Numbered from the stretch's first letter, positions 1 to 8,218 are shown. The stretch is DNA of 40,031 nucleotides from Clostridia bacterium (GCA_024699005.1 JAILQN010000249.1:1-40031); one strand, 5' to 3'. Made by a program: numbers and translations. Notes: a model not told the origin generated them from the letters alone.

Positions 1-1
1 G

Positions 2-280
2 GCGAAGTATAAGCCGGTCATGGCTACCGCCGATCCGGTCCTGTGCGGCTGCTTCACGGAAAAGGAAGGGAACGGCCGCGCGTTTGTCTTCAACAATATG
101 TTCGATCCTCAGACCGGCAGAACGGCTTCCTTCACGGCGACATTCCCCGGTGCGAAGAGCGTGACGCTTTACCGTAAAGGCGTGAAGACAGTTATCAAAG
201 GCGGCGTGCTCGATCTGACTCTCGACAGCCGCGAGGGTGTGTTCGTCACCGTCGAAATGCCGTCCCGCAGCGGCTGCTGA
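2..280 (+). CDS. C-terminal fragment of a probable carbohydrate-active enzyme (5' end outside window)
   Basis: The reading frame is open from the left edge (codons start at base 2) to a TGA at 278-280, so only the last 92 or so residues are visible and the start lies outside. An ATG at 20 is internal and lacks a ribosome binding site. The visible part is beta-strand-rich with a short GCFTEKEG / FVFNN stretch and a closing GVFVTVE, which resembles the small C-terminal beta-sandwich that ends many bacterial glycosidases. That resemblance is the only basis for the call; no catalytic residues are in view. The GNAT gene follows 38 bp later on the same strand and may be co-transcribed. Confidence 0.4.
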   Translation, partial: AKYKPVMATADPVLCGCFTEKEGNGRAFVFNNMFDPQTGRTASFTATFPGAKSVTLYRKGVKTVIKGGVLDLTLDSREGVFVTVEMPSRSGC

Positions 281-318
281 GAACGGAGGATCGGTCGTGA
301 CCGGAACGGGGTGAAGCT

Positions 319-891
319 ATGCAGGAAAACACAGGGTGGACGGTCCGTCCCTGCGAAACGCGGGATCTTGACGCGATGCGGGAGATCTGTACGGAGACTT
401 CGTCTCTGCCTCTGCGCGACTGGCGGGACAGGCAGTTCCTGCTGCTGATGTACTGCGATCCGTACGTTGCGTATTCGGAGGATTGTTTCGTCGCGGCAGA
501 CACGGCGGACCGCCCTGTAGGCTATATCCTGTGCACCGCGGACACCCGCCGTTTCTGCCGCGATTTCCGCAAAAACGTGCTTCCCCGGATCTGCCGGCTC
601 GGGTGGCGATACACTGTAATGGCGCGCGGCGTGATCGCCGTTCAGGAGATGAGCGCGGTCTTCGCTCCGGCTCATCTGCATATCGACCTGACCGCGGCGG
701 CCCGCAGAAAAGGGATAGGCACGGAGCTGATGAAAACGCTTAAAGCTCATCTCGCGGAGCAGGGGAAAAGCCGGGTGATGCTGACCTGCGGCAGCGGCAA
801 CAAACCCGCGATCGCGTTTTATAAGAAAAACGGTTTCCGCGTCATTTTCAGAGGCTTCGGAGAATGCGTGATGCGCGCCGATACGGTATGA
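319..891 (+). CDS. GNAT-family N-acetyltransferase (copy 1)
   Basis: A 190-residue protein of normal size for a single GNAT domain. The acetyl-CoA-binding motif A is visible as HLHIDLT followed by RRKGIGTELM around residues 120-140 (the R/Q-x-x-G-x-G/A signature), and the family's closing strand pattern appears as AFYKKNGFRV near residues 165-175. Such enzymes move an acetyl group from acetyl-CoA to an amine; the substrate cannot be told from sequence. The ATG is preceded by GGGGTGAAG at a normal distance. It lies just downstream of the glycosidase-like fragment and upstream of a membrane protein, and the same pair is repeated at 7555-8898. The paralogue differs by scattered substitutions with the motif intact, so both copies look functional. 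Confidence 0.9.
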   Translation: MQENTGWTVRPCETRDLDAMREICTETSSLPLRDWRDRQFLLLMYCDPYVAYSEDCFVAADTADRPVGYILCTADTRRFCRDFRKNVLPRICRLGWRYTVMARGVIAVQEMSAVFAPAHLHIDLTAAARRKGIGTELMKTLKAHLAEQGKSRVMLTCGSGNKPAIAFYKKNGFRVIFRGFGECVMRADTV

Positions 892-910
892 CCTCTTGTA
901 AGTATTACAC

Positions 911-938
911 AACCCGACGGAAGATTTTTTGTCGGGTT
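911..938 (+). terminator. Hairpin after GNAT copy 1
   Basis: AACCCGAC (911-918) pairs with GTCGGGTT (931-938) over a 12-nt loop ending in six T residues. There is no run of T after the stem, so termination would be weak. The equivalent hairpin in copy 2 (8156-8183) keeps most of the stem. Confidence 0.45.
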
Positions 939-964
939 TATTTATATACTTGTACGGGGTTTTC

Positions 965-973
965 TGATACAAT
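965..973 (+). promoter_or_regulatory. Extended -10 promoter for membrane-protein copy 1
   Basis: TGaTACAAT is an extended -10 element (TG at 965-966, hexamer 968-973) 33 bp before the ATG at 1006. No good -35 is present at 17 bp. The same element with nearly the same flanks precedes copy 2 (8210-8218), which supports it being functional. It implies that the membrane protein can be expressed apart from the GNAT gene. Confidence 0.55.
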
Positions 974-1005
974 AGAAATACCAAATAAAATACAGAGGTG
1001 ATTTT

Positions 1006-1653
1006 ATGCTGTTCGGAGACGGTTCCGCCGCCGCGATGGCCGCGGCTGACGCTGCGAAAGCCGCAGTCAGAAGCACGGCGAATTTCAACTGGACGTTTAT
1101 CGCGCTTCTTGCGGTCGTGATCGTGGGGATCTGGATCCCCCAGTGGAAAAAGAAGAATTACAACGGAATGGCCGCCGCGCTCGCGTTGTACGGCGTCCAT
1201 TGGATCTACGAGATAGCCAACGCGGTCATCTGTCATTTCTCGGGTTACGCGCTCTGGCACGTTTCGCCCGAAAGCACCAGCTTCATCCTGCTGGTCGGCG
1301 TTTCCTGGGAACTTTCCATGATGTTCTCCGTGGCGGGCTTCATGAGCGTGGGTCTGCTGCCGGAGGATAAGGACAAAAAGATCCTGGGCATTAACAACCG
1401 TATCGTTTTCGCCATAGGCAACGCTCTGTTCTTCTCGGTTTTTGAGATCTTCCTCGCCTCGACTCCCGCGTTCATCTGGGTGTATAAATGGTGGGGCGCG
1501 CTGCCCGTATTCATCACGACCTATATCCCGTTCTTTCTTGCGGCTAACCTGATCTATGACAAGCCGCGCAAGACGCAGAAGAAATTCCTTATCGGTCTGT
1601 GGGGCACCGTCGCGGTGCTTCTTGCGGTGCTTATCCCGCTCGGGATCATCTGA
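1006..1653 (+). CDS. Multi-pass membrane protein of unknown function (copy 1)
   Basis: A 215-residue hydrophobic protein. An Ala-rich amphipathic N-terminus (residues 1-25) is followed by about six membrane segments: near 28-45, 55-75, 90-115, 130-150, 160-180 and 195-215. Between them are short charged loops such as WKKKN and LLPEDKDKK. I do not recognise a family and no catalytic motif is evident. GAGGTG lies just before the ATG. It is nearly identical to the copy at 8251-8898; the near absence of change in the membrane segments suggests selection on both copies or a recent duplication. It could be a small transporter or a sensor paired with the GNAT, but nothing in the sequence decides this. 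Confidence 0.8.
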   Translation: MLFGDGSAAAMAAADAAKAAVRSTANFNWTFIALLAVVIVGIWIPQWKKKNYNGMAAALALYGVHWIYEIANAVICHFSGYALWHVSPESTSFILLVGVSWELSMMFSVAGFMSVGLLPEDKDKKILGINNRIVFAIGNALFFSVFEIFLASTPAFIWVYKWWGALPVFITTYIPFFLAANLIYDKPRKTQKKFLIGLWGTVAVLLAVLIPLGII

Positions 1654-1661
1654 GCTGCCGG

Positions 1662-1715
1662 ACATAAACAATGCAGTGCCGAAAATTGTCTTTTTCGGCA
1701 CGGCATTGTTTATGT
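1662..1715. terminator. Bidirectional intrinsic terminator
   Basis: A long, nearly perfect hairpin: acataaacaatgc (1662-1674) pairs with gcattgtttatgt (1703-1715), and inside it gtgccgaaaa pairs with the ttttcggcac side (about 1692-1701). A/T tracts on both sides of the core let it work on both strands. It sits between the converging membrane-protein gene (ends 1653) and hydrogenase gene (ends 1754). Confidence 0.85.
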
Positions 1716-1753
1716 GATCGCTGAGTGCTGTATATGGACCGCTTGAAAAGCGC

Positions 1754-3487
1754 TTATTCCTCTCCGGGCATTTTCCACGCCGTGTGGTCGGTGTGCAGCA
1801 GCTCGTGGGACAGGTGCGAGAGCGGTGCACCGAAGTAATCGGCGTAAACCGCCTTGATACTGGGGTTTTCGTGGCTGAAGCGCAGGGCGGATTCCGCGTC
1901 CTGACCGTAGAGCACCTCGGCGCGGTCGGGCGCGAAAAAGCTGCGGTCGTGGATGGGCTGTCCGCCGCCGCCTACGCAGCCGCCCGGGCAAGCCATGATC
2001 TCTACGAAATCGTACTCCACCTCACGGTTTTTGATGGCGGTGAGCAGTTTGTCCGCATTGCCCAGACCGTTTGCCACGGCGATATGAAGGGGAGTGCCGC
2101 ACAGGTCGAAGGTCTGTTCGCGCCAGCCGTCCATGCCGCGCACGTCTTTGAACGCGTCGGGGGATGGGTTCTCGCCCGCGACTATGGCGTAAGCGGTTCT
2201 GAGCGCCGCTTCCATCACGCCGCCGGTCGCGCCGAAGATGTTGCCCGCGCCGCTGCCCACGCCGAGGGGCATATCCAGAGGCCTGTCTTTGATGGCCTTG
2301 GGATTCACGCCTGCCAGCTGGATGAGCCTGTCCGCCTCACGGGTGGTAAGGGCAAGGTCCACGTCCGGCTCGCCGCACGCGTCGTTCATTACCGGGATGG
2401 CGCACTCATGCTTTTTGGCAAGGCAGGGCATGATGGAGATGCAGTATATCTTTGTCGGATCCACGCCCAGAATCTTCGCGTAGTAGCCTTTCGCCACCGC
2501 GCCGAACATCTGCTGCGGGCTCTTTGCAGTGGAAAGGTTGCCCACGAATTCGGGGTAATGGGCCTTCACGAAGCGCACCCAGCCGGGGCAGCAGGAGGTG
2601 AACATGGGGAATTTATTGTTTTCCCTGTTCTTCAGGCGCTCCAGCAGTTCGCTGCCCTCTTCCATAATGGTGAGGTCGGCGGTGAAGTTGGTATCGAAGA
2701 TATAATCGAAGCCCATCATCTTAAGAGCGGCGCAAAGGCGCTCCACGGTGGCCTCCTGAGCCGTCATGCCGAAAGGCTCGCCCCACGCGGTGCGGATGGA
2801 GGGAGCGATCTGCACCACGGTGATCTTTTCGGGGTCGTAGAGGGCGTCAAGCGCTTTTTCAACGTCGTCGCGCTCGTGCAGGGCGCCGACGGGGCAGTGC
2901 GTGATGCACTGACCGCAAAGCGCGCACTTGGATTCCTCAAGATGGTATACCTCGCGAACGTCCACCATAGTGTTGGGACCGTTGTTAACCACGTCCCACA
3001 CGTTGGAATGCTGGATCTTTTCGCAGACCTGGATGCAGCGCATGCACTTGATGCATTTGGAGAAATCGCGCACCAGCGGGAAATCACCGTGCTTGTGTTT
3101 GGGGGCGATGTTTCGGGCAAAGGGGATATCCCTTACGCCCACGGCTTTGGCTACGTCCTGCAGCGTGCAGTTGCCGGAACGGATGCAGTTGGTGCATTCC
3201 GTGTTGTGATCCGCCAGAATGAGCTGCACGTTTGTTTTTCTGGCCTGACGCGCTTTTTTGGAGTTGGTATGCACCACCATTCCGTCCCAGACGTTGTTGT
3301 TGCAGGCGGTAACAAGGGTGTTCAGCCCCTCCACCTCCACCGCGCACACACGGCACGCAGCGATCTCGTTGAGTCCTTCCCAGTAGCACAGGGTGGGGAT
3401 ATTCACGCCTGCCAGACGGGCGGCGTCCAGTATTTTTGTATTTTCGGGCACCGAGACGGTTACGCCGTCGATAGTTACGTTTACCAT
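1754..3487 (-). CDS. [FeFe]-hydrogenase catalytic subunit (HydA/HndD type)
   Basis: A 577-residue iron-only hydrogenase that interconverts protons and H2. Cofactor sites in order: a [2Fe-2S] domain (C34, C45, C48, C62); the His-ligated cluster (H94, C98, C101, C107); two ferredoxin-type [4Fe-4S] sites (C145/148/151/155 and C188/191/194/198); and the H-cluster motifs TSCCPGW (297-303), MPCLAKKHEC (353-362) and the L3 motif with C500 and C504. GAGNIFGATGGVMEAALR is the usual family core. All ligands are present, so the enzyme should be active. It starts 7 bp inside the 3' end of the upstream flavoprotein gene, so the two are translationally coupled and probably form one complex. The domain layout fits HndD-like or group A enzymes that exchange electrons with NAD(P)H or ferredoxin. 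Confidence 0.96.
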   Translation of the reverse strand: MVNVTIDGVTVSVPENTKILDAARLAGVNIPTLCYWEGLNEIAACRVCAVEVEGLNTLVTACNNNVWDGMVVHTNSKKARQARKTNVQLILADHNTECTNCIRSGNCTLQDVAKAVGVRDIPFARNIAPKHKHGDFPLVRDFSKCIKCMRCIQVCEKIQHSNVWDVVNNGPNTMVDVREVYHLEESKCALCGQCITHCPVGALHERDDVEKALDALYDPEKITVVQIAPSIRTAWGEPFGMTAQEATVERLCAALKMMGFDYIFDTNFTADLTIMEEGSELLERLKNRENNKFPMFTSCCPGWVRFVKAHYPEFVGNLSTAKSPQQMFGAVAKGYYAKILGVDPTKIYCISIMPCLAKKHECAIPVMNDACGEPDVDLALTTREADRLIQLAGVNPKAIKDRPLDMPLGVGSGAGNIFGATGGVMEAALRTAYAIVAGENPSPDAFKDVRGMDGWREQTFDLCGTPLHIAVANGLGNADKLLTAIKNREVEYDFVEIMACPGGCVGGGGQPIHDRSFFAPDRAEVLYGQDAESALRFSHENPSIKAVYADYFGAPLSHLSHELLHTDHTAWKMPGEE

Positions 3488-5310
3488 GCTTTATCTCCTC
3501 CCTTGAATATACCGTAGCCGAAGTGATCGCAGTGCAGGCAGCGTGAGGACTCCTGATGCGCCTCCTGGTCGGTCATGCAGTGTTCCATCAGGCAGAAGTC
3601 GTTGCGCCGTTCCGCTGCGGGACGCTCCGTCATGTTCACACGGCCCATGGGCTCGGAGTCCGTGAAGCGTACGGGGGGCAGTTCAACCTTGCTTTCGATC
3701 ACGTGGTTGAAGCCTAAATATTCATCGATGTTCGCGGCGCAGACTTTGCCGCCCGCAATTGCGCGGATAACGGTTGCAGGGCCGGTGACGCAGTCGCCGC
3801 CGCTGAAAACGCCGTCCATGCCGGAAATGGCGCCGGAATCAAGTGCGCCGACAGCGCCGCGGCGCAGCGGCACGCCGTTCTCGCCGAAATAGCCGCTGTC
3901 GATGCTCTGACCGATGGCAACCAGTACCTTCCGGCAGGGCAGACGGATCTCGTCCGCCGCCGCGTTCACCGGCGCGGGACGGCCCCATTTGACCTCGCCC
4001 ACGATCTGCGGCTTCACCCACAGGGCAGCCACGTTGCCGTTTTCATCCTTTTCCACGCGCACGGGCGCCATCATCTCAGCTATCTCGCAGCCGTCGGCGA
4101 TCGCGCCTTCCACCTCTTCAGGCAGGGCCGTCATATCCGTTTTGCGGCGGCGGTAGGTGATTGTCACGCTCTTCGCGCCGCAGCGTATGGCGCTTCTCGC
4201 CACGTCCATGGCCACGTTGCCGCCGCCCACCACGGTGACGTCCTGCCCCGTGTAATCGGGGTATTCGCCGTCGCCGATGCCGCGCAGCATCTCCACGGCG
4301 GAAACAACGCCTTTTGCGTCCTCGCCCTCGATGCCGAGCTTGCGGTCGGTATGCGCACCTATGCCGATGTAAACGGCGTCGTTCTCTTTACGCAGCTGTT
4401 CGAACGAAATATCTTTGCCGACGCTCACGTTGCAGATCGCCCTGAAGCCGGTCTGCATAAGGCCTTCGATCTCGCGGTCGAGCAGCTCGCGCGGGAGGCG
4501 GTAGCCGGGAATGCCGTAACGCAGCATGCCGCCGAGCTTTTTGCGCTGCTCGTACACGGTCACGCTGTGGCCCATTTTGCTCAGATAGTAAGCCACGGTA
4601 AGCCCTGCGGGGCCTCCGCCGATCACGGCAACCTTCTTGCCGGTGGCGGGGTAACATTCGGGCTTGGGGATCTCTTCTTCGTGCTCCACAGCGTAGCGCT
4701 TCAGGCCGCGGATGTTTATTGGGTCGTCCACGAATGTGCGGCGGCAGTGCTCCTCGCACGGGTGCTCGCAGATCAGACCGCATACGGCGGGCAGGGGGTT
4801 ATCTTTACGGATAAGTTCCACCGCGTCGGAGTAGCGGCCCTCGCGGATCAGCGAAATATAGCCGGGCACGTTCACGTGGGCGGGGCACAGCGCCATGCAG
4901 GGCACGGGCTGGTACTGCTGGCCGAGGCATCGTCCGTGCAGGATATGCTCTTCGTAATCGTTGCGGAAGCCGGTAACGCCCTTGATAACCATGCGGGCGG
5001 CCTCGCGGCCGATGGCGCAGTCCGCGCTTTCGAAAATGCTGTGCGCCGTGGTTTCTATGGTGTTGAGCAGCTCCAGATCGCCCTCGCCTTTCAGAACGTT
5101 TTCTATGAGCTCGTAGAGTTTGCCCAGACCTGTGCGGCAGGGCGTGCATTTACCGCAGCTCTGCGCGTGGCACAGGCGAACGAAAAGCCCTGCAAGATCC
5201 ACGGGGCAAAGCCCGGGCTGGCTGGCCTGGATACGCCGTTCCGCGTCTTTGAACAGCTCGTTGACTGTTTCCTGCGACGGATCGGAGTATACGATACTGA
5301 GTCTTGACAT
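3481..5310 (-). CDS. NuoF C-terminal iron-sulfur domain fused to GltD-like FAD/NAD(P)H oxidoreductase (hydrogenase partner)
   Basis: A roughly 609-residue electron-transfer protein. The N-terminal 130 residues hold the NuoF-type 4Fe-4S domain (SCGKCTPCRTG plus a later DCAIG cysteine) without the FMN/NADH-binding part of NuoF. Then follow the Cys-rich cluster domain of the glutamate-synthase small-subunit family (CMALCPAHV ... CGLICEHPCEEHC), an FAD Rossmann motif (VIGGGPAGLTVAYYL) and an NAD(P)H Rossmann motif (VVGGGNVAMDVA). I chose the ATG at 5310 over a TTG at 5322 because AAGGAG lies about 13 nt before the ATG and almost abuts the TTG. It is first in a two-gene operon with the hydrogenase, so its likely role is to move electrons between NAD(P)H and the hydrogenase, not glutamate synthesis; no GltB is present. 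Confidence 0.9.
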   Translation of the reverse strand: MSRLSIVYSDPSQETVNELFKDAERRIQASQPGLCPVDLAGLFVRLCHAQSCGKCTPCRTGLGKLYELIENVLKGEGDLELLNTIETTAHSIFESADCAIGREAARMVIKGVTGFRNDYEEHILHGRCLGQQYQPVPCMALCPAHVNVPGYISLIREGRYSDAVELIRKDNPLPAVCGLICEHPCEEHCRRTFVDDPINIRGLKRYAVEHEEEIPKPECYPATGKKVAVIGGGPAGLTVAYYLSKMGHSVTVYEQRKKLGGMLRYGIPGYRLPRELLDREIEGLMQTGFRAICNVSVGKDISFEQLRKENDAVYIGIGAHTDRKLGIEGEDAKGVVSAVEMLRGIGDGEYPDYTGQDVTVVGGGNVAMDVARSAIRCGAKSVTITYRRRKTDMTALPEEVEGAIADGCEIAEMMAPVRVEKDENGNVAALWVKPQIVGEVKWGRPAPVNAAADEIRLPCRKVLVAIGQSIDSGYFGENGVPLRRGAVGALDSGAISGMDGVFSGGDCVTGPATVIRAIAGGKVCAANIDEYLGFNHVIESKVELPPVRFTDSEPMGRVNMTERPAAERRNDFCLMEHCMTDQEAHQESSRCLHCDHFGYGIFKGGDKAW

Positions 5311-5393
5311 GTTTTTTCTCAATCTCCTTCCAGAGTCGCGTTCCCGCGGCTTGTTTGCGGTTGTGCGGCCGAACGGCCGTATATATCGTTTCT

Positions 5394-5422
5394 ATTATAA
5401 AATAGTCTGCAGGTGCTGTCAA
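5394..5422 (-). promoter_or_regulatory. Consensus promoter of the hydrogenase operon
   Basis: Read on the minus strand, TTGACA (5417-5422) and TATAAT (5394-5399) are both perfect and 17 bp apart. Transcription would start near 5387, giving a leader of about 75 nt. The leader contains a GC-rich GGCC-gaac-GGCC palindrome around 5367-5378. Such a strong promoter implies high expression. Confidence 0.85.
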
Positions 5423-5545
5423 TCGGAAAATTGTAGAAGCGTCAGGCAAATGACCGGAGAAATATTAACAAATAATTAACAGAAAGCGAACAACAGGATC
5501 AAGATAAAATAGTTAAATTTATAATAATGAAAGGAGCCTGTCTTT

Positions 5546-6454
5546 ATGAAGAAAAAAACCATGCCCGTCGGGTATACTGTCGCGTGGGTCATCGTGGCTG
5601 CGGCTTATCTTATCTGGATGCTATGCATGAAAAACACAATTCTAGGCACCTTTGAGACCGAGGCTGCAAGAACCGTGGACGGGGTTTTGTATCCCGATAT
5701 AACCGGTATGACAGGCAGACATTGGCTCTATCCCGTCTGGGTGGCGATCTCCACTCTTTCGCTGCTGCTTTACCCGATCTATACCAGACTGCTGCTTTTT
5801 TCCGAGAAAACCGGAAAAGCGCTGAAAACCGTCTGTCTCGTTCTGCTTGTTTTTGATTTCGTCTTTGTGACCTGGTATGCCGTGATGGGAGACCGCTATG
5901 ATTTTACTCAGAAGCTGAAGTACGTCACGTCCAGCATGATCGGGCTTGATTTTCCGTGGCATTTCCGGATGTGGGGAGTTTTTTCTTCGGCGGCGGTATT
6001 TATGAATACTCTGTACGCCTACCGCAGGACCGGTTTTCGTTCTCTGACGTGTTATATCCTTGCCTCAATCGGAGCCGCCGGCATCTACCTCACGATCAAT
6101 CTTCCGTCCGTGGGCGAAAACGCGGATTTTTCCGACCCCCGCTGTCTGTTCCATTGGATAGGCGCGCTGTTTTTCGCGTTCCTCGGGTCCGCTCCGTCCG
6201 GCGTGCTCTTCCATCATCAGATGTGCAAGGGACTTAAATATTACCGGGGAGCGTTTCTTCTGTTCTTCGGAACGGTTATCGTGATGACGGCGCTTCTGGT
6301 TACCGTGGGCAAAAGCGCGTTGATAGAAAATCTGCCTTTCTGGGTCATGTACGGATTACTGTTTGCGGTCAATTATACGGACCTCATGAGCAATGACCGC
6401 TACAGAAAAAACTACCGTCCCAAAAAACAGGACGCGGCGGAGACGGCTGAATAA
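5546..6454 (+). CDS. Multi-pass membrane protein of unknown function
   Basis: A 302-residue protein with about eight hydrophobic segments: near 10-28, 62-82, 92-112, 135-155, 165-185, 203-222, 232-252 and 262-280. A basic, hydrophilic tail (RYRKNYRPKKQ) should be cytoplasmic. No family was recognised. A AAAGGAG lies 11 nt before the ATG. The 5' region is divergent from the hydrogenase promoter; a TTAACA / TAAAAT pair there has the wrong spacing, so I did not call a promoter. The DUF218-type lipoprotein follows after a short gap, so the two are probably co-transcribed. The overall topology recalls small seven- or eight-TM proteins annotated only as DUFs. Confidence 0.75.
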   Translation: MKKKTMPVGYTVAWVIVAAAYLIWMLCMKNTILGTFETEAARTVDGVLYPDITGMTGRHWLYPVWVAISTLSLLLYPIYTRLLLFSEKTGKALKTVCLVLLVFDFVFVTWYAVMGDRYDFTQKLKYVTSSMIGLDFPWHFRMWGVFSSAAVFMNTLYAYRRTGFRSLTCYILASIGAAGIYLTINLPSVGENADFSDPRCLFHWIGALFFAFLGSAPSGVLFHHQMCKGLKYYRGAFLLFFGTVIVMTALLVTVGKSALIENLPFWVMYGLLFAVNYTDLMSNDRYRKNYRPKKQDAAETAE

Positions 6455-6498
6455 AAATATAAATGATCACGGATGTACCGTGTCAGGGAGGACGGATC

Positions 6499-7518
6499 AT
6501 GATCGGAAATACAAATATAAAAACAGTTATAAGCGTTATTGCACTTTTCGTTCTTTTATGCTCCTGTATGGCTTTTCCGGGATGCAAAGATGATGCCGGG
6601 AACGTTCCTTCCGAGACGCAGAAAGTAAATGAGAGCGCGGTGGATTACAGCTCTTACGGCGCGGAAGCGGCGGACGGGATCGATACGTTATTAAAAGAAC
6701 AGTCGTCCCAAGATGCCGGAAACGTTCCTTCCGATACGCGGAACGCAGAGGAGATCGTCGAGGAGATCGCGGTGGATTACGGCTCTTACGGTGCGGAAGC
6801 GGCGGACAGGATCGATACGTTATTGAAAGAACTGTCGTCCCGGGACGCCGGAACCGCGGCGCGCTGGAAGACTATCATGGATCTCTGGACGTCTCCTCAG
6901 CTCGGAGAACCGATCAATTATGACGTCCTTCCCGACGGATTGCCGGATACGGACGAACTGTGCATCGTCGTTCTGGGGTTTCAGCTGAATCCCGACGGGA
7001 CCATGAAGGATGAACTGATCCAACGCCTGACCGTGGCTCTCAGGAGCGCGGAAAAGTATCCGGACGCGTACGTGGTCTGTACCGGAGGCGGGACGGCGCC
7101 GGAGAACGAATCGGCTTCCGAAGCCGGTGAAATGGCGAAATGGCTGGCGGAACAGGGCGTTGATCAAAAGCGCATCATTATTGAGGACAATTCGATCACC
7201 ACTGCGCAGAATGCGATATTCACGTACGATATACTGACGTCTCTTTATCCGTCGGTGAAAAAACTCGCCATAGTTTCAAGCGATTATCACATCGCCACGG
7301 GCGAGCTGCTGTTCCGGGCGGAGTCGATATTAAGAGCGAACGCTTCCGGCAACGAAAAGCTGGAGGTCATATCGAACGCTGCGTGGAAAGCCCCCTCCGG
7401 AACGCTGTCGCCCATGTTTCAGGCGGGAGCGCTCATCGAACTGTTCGGAGACGTCGATACCGCGTTCGATATATATTACGACAACTATGATATCCACGAA
7501 CTGCCACCGCTGCATTGA
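6499..7518 (+). CDS. DUF218/YdcF-like lipoprotein
   Basis: A 339-residue exported protein. I place the start at the ATG at 6499, which has GGGAGG just before it; the frame also contains an ATG at 6463 without one. A signal peptide (residues about 8-23) leads to candidate lipobox cysteines at C23 (LCSC) or C29 (FPGC). Next comes an acidic linker made of two imperfect copies of a 40-44-residue unit (each with VDY-SYGAEAAD-IDTLLKE), then a DUF218 domain from about residue 150: CIVVLGFQ, the VVCTGGG turn, ESASEAGEMAKWL, IIEDNSITTAQNA and AIVSSDYHIATGELLFR, all family hallmarks. Known members (SanA, ElyC, YdcF) act in envelope biogenesis by unclear chemistry. It probably works at the outer face of the membrane. 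Confidence 0.87.
   Translation: MIGNTNIKTVISVIALFVLLCSCMAFPGCKDDAGNVPSETQKVNESAVDYSSYGAEAADGIDTLLKEQSSQDAGNVPSDTRNAEEIVEEIAVDYGSYGAEAADRIDTLLKELSSRDAGTAARWKTIMDLWTSPQLGEPINYDVLPDGLPDTDELCIVVLGFQLNPDGTMKDELIQRLTVALRSAEKYPDAYVVCTGGGTAPENESASEAGEMAKWLAEQGVDQKRIIIEDNSITTAQNAIFTYDILTSLYPSVKKLAIVSSDYHIATGELLFRAESILRANASGNEKLEVISNAAWKAPSGTLSPMFQAGALIELFGDVDTAFDIYYDNYDIHELPPLH
6592..6843 (+). repeat. Internal duplication in the lipoprotein gene
   Basis: Two in-frame units begin with a shared gatgccgg(g/a)aacgttccttcc, at 6592 (120 bp) and 6712 (132 bp); a third partial start (gacgccgga) follows at 6844. The second copy carries an extra four codons. The duplication lengthens the linker between the lipid anchor and the DUF218 domain. 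Confidence 0.85.
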
Positions 7519-7554
7519 GAGTTTTTTTTCATCTGAAAGGAACGGGGTGAAGTT

Positions 7555-8136
7555 ATGCGGGAAAATACCGGATCGGCCGACAGGACCGTCCGTCCGTGCG
7601 AACAGCGGGATCTCGACGCGATGCGGGAGATCTGTACGGAGACTTCGTCACTGCCGCTGCGCGATTGGCGGGACAGGCAGTTTCTGCTTCTGATGTACTG
7701 CGATCCGTACGTTGCGTACACGAATGATTGTTTTGTTGCCGTCGATGTCGACGACCGTCCGGTCGGATACATCCTATGCGCCTCCGACACCCGCAGGTTC
7801 TGCCGCGATTTCCGTGAAAACGTGCTTCCGCGGATCGGAATGCTCGGGCGGCGTTACGCGGCCATGGCGCGCGGCGCGATCGCGGTTCAGAAAATGAGCG
7901 CGGTCTTTGCTCCGGCTCATCTGCATATCGATCTTACGGCGGACGCCCGCCGGAAAGGGATCGGCACGGCGCTGATGAATACGCTTAAAACCCATCTTGC
8001 GGAGCATGGTATCGGCCGGGTTATGCTTACCTGCGGCAGCAGCAACAAACCCGCGATCGCGTTTTATAAGAAAAACGGTTTCCGCGTCATTTTCAAAGGC
8101 TTCGGCGAATGCGTGATGCGCGCCGGTACAAGGTGA
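7555..8136 (+). CDS. GNAT-family N-acetyltransferase (copy 2)
   Basis: A 193-residue paralogue of the protein at 319-891. It has a three-residue longer N-terminus and conservative changes scattered along the chain. The acetyl-CoA signature is intact (HLHIDLT ... RRKGIGTALM) and so is the closing AFYKKNGFRVIF. Reading from GGGGTGAAG, the ATG at 7555 is well placed. It starts 36 bp after the DUF218 lipoprotein stop, so it may be read through from that gene. The substrate is unknown. The most variable stretch between copies is around residues 60-90, before motif A, a region that often helps shape substrate binding in GNAT enzymes. The copies may therefore have diverged in substrate; this is inference. 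Confidence 0.9.
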   Translation: MRENTGSADRTVRPCEQRDLDAMREICTETSSLPLRDWRDRQFLLLMYCDPYVAYTNDCFVAVDVDDRPVGYILCASDTRRFCRDFRENVLPRIGMLGRRYAAMARGAIAVQKMSAVFAPAHLHIDLTADARRKGIGTALMNTLKTHLAEHGIGRVMLTCGSSNKPAIAFYKKNGFRVIFKGFGECVMRAGTR

Positions 8137-8155
8137 CCTGTTGTGAGTTTTGCAC

Positions 8156-8183
8156 AAGCTGACTGCCGGTATTTTGTCAGGTT
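8156..8183 (+). terminator. Hairpin after GNAT copy 2
   Basis: AAGCTGAC (8156-8163) faces GTCAGGTT (8176-8183). Compared with copy 1, one stem pair has changed from C-G to T-A on both arms (a compensatory change), while another position is now mismatched. No T-run follows the stem. Confidence 0.4.
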
Positions 8184-8209
8184 TAATTATATACTTGTCC
8201 GCGGTTTCC

Positions 8210-8218
8210 TGATACAAT
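8210..8218 (+). promoter_or_regulatory. Extended -10 promoter for membrane-protein copy 2
   Basis: TGaTACAAT (TG at 8210-8211, hexamer 8213-8218) matches the element before copy 1 base for base and lies 32 bp before the ATG. No clear -35 is seen. Confidence 0.55.

Larger units (their letters stand above)
304..1653 (+). repeat. Copy 1 of a duplicated two-gene module
   Basis: This segment (ribosome binding site, GNAT gene, hairpin, extended -10 promoter, membrane-protein gene) reappears at 7540-8898 in the same orientation. The similarity starts at a shared ggaacggggtgaag and stops at the stop codon of the membrane protein. The two proteins are nearly identical between copies, the GNAT less so than the membrane protein. 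About 5.9 kb of unrelated genes separates the copies. Confidence 0.9.

Noticed and set aside
169..1830. Long open minus-strand frame of about 550 codons
   Set aside because: It runs antisense to the GNAT and membrane-protein genes, is Arg/His-rich with no domain, and recurs antisense to copy 2; it is a shadow of high-GC codon use.
1784..3517. 577-codon plus-strand frame opposite the hydrogenase
   Set aside because: Exact antisense of an unambiguous hydrogenase gene; composition is that of reverse-complemented coding DNA.
5476..5510. Promoter before the membrane-protein gene at 5546 (TTAACA / TAAAAT)
   Set aside because: The spacing is 23 bp, too long for a sigma-70-type promoter.
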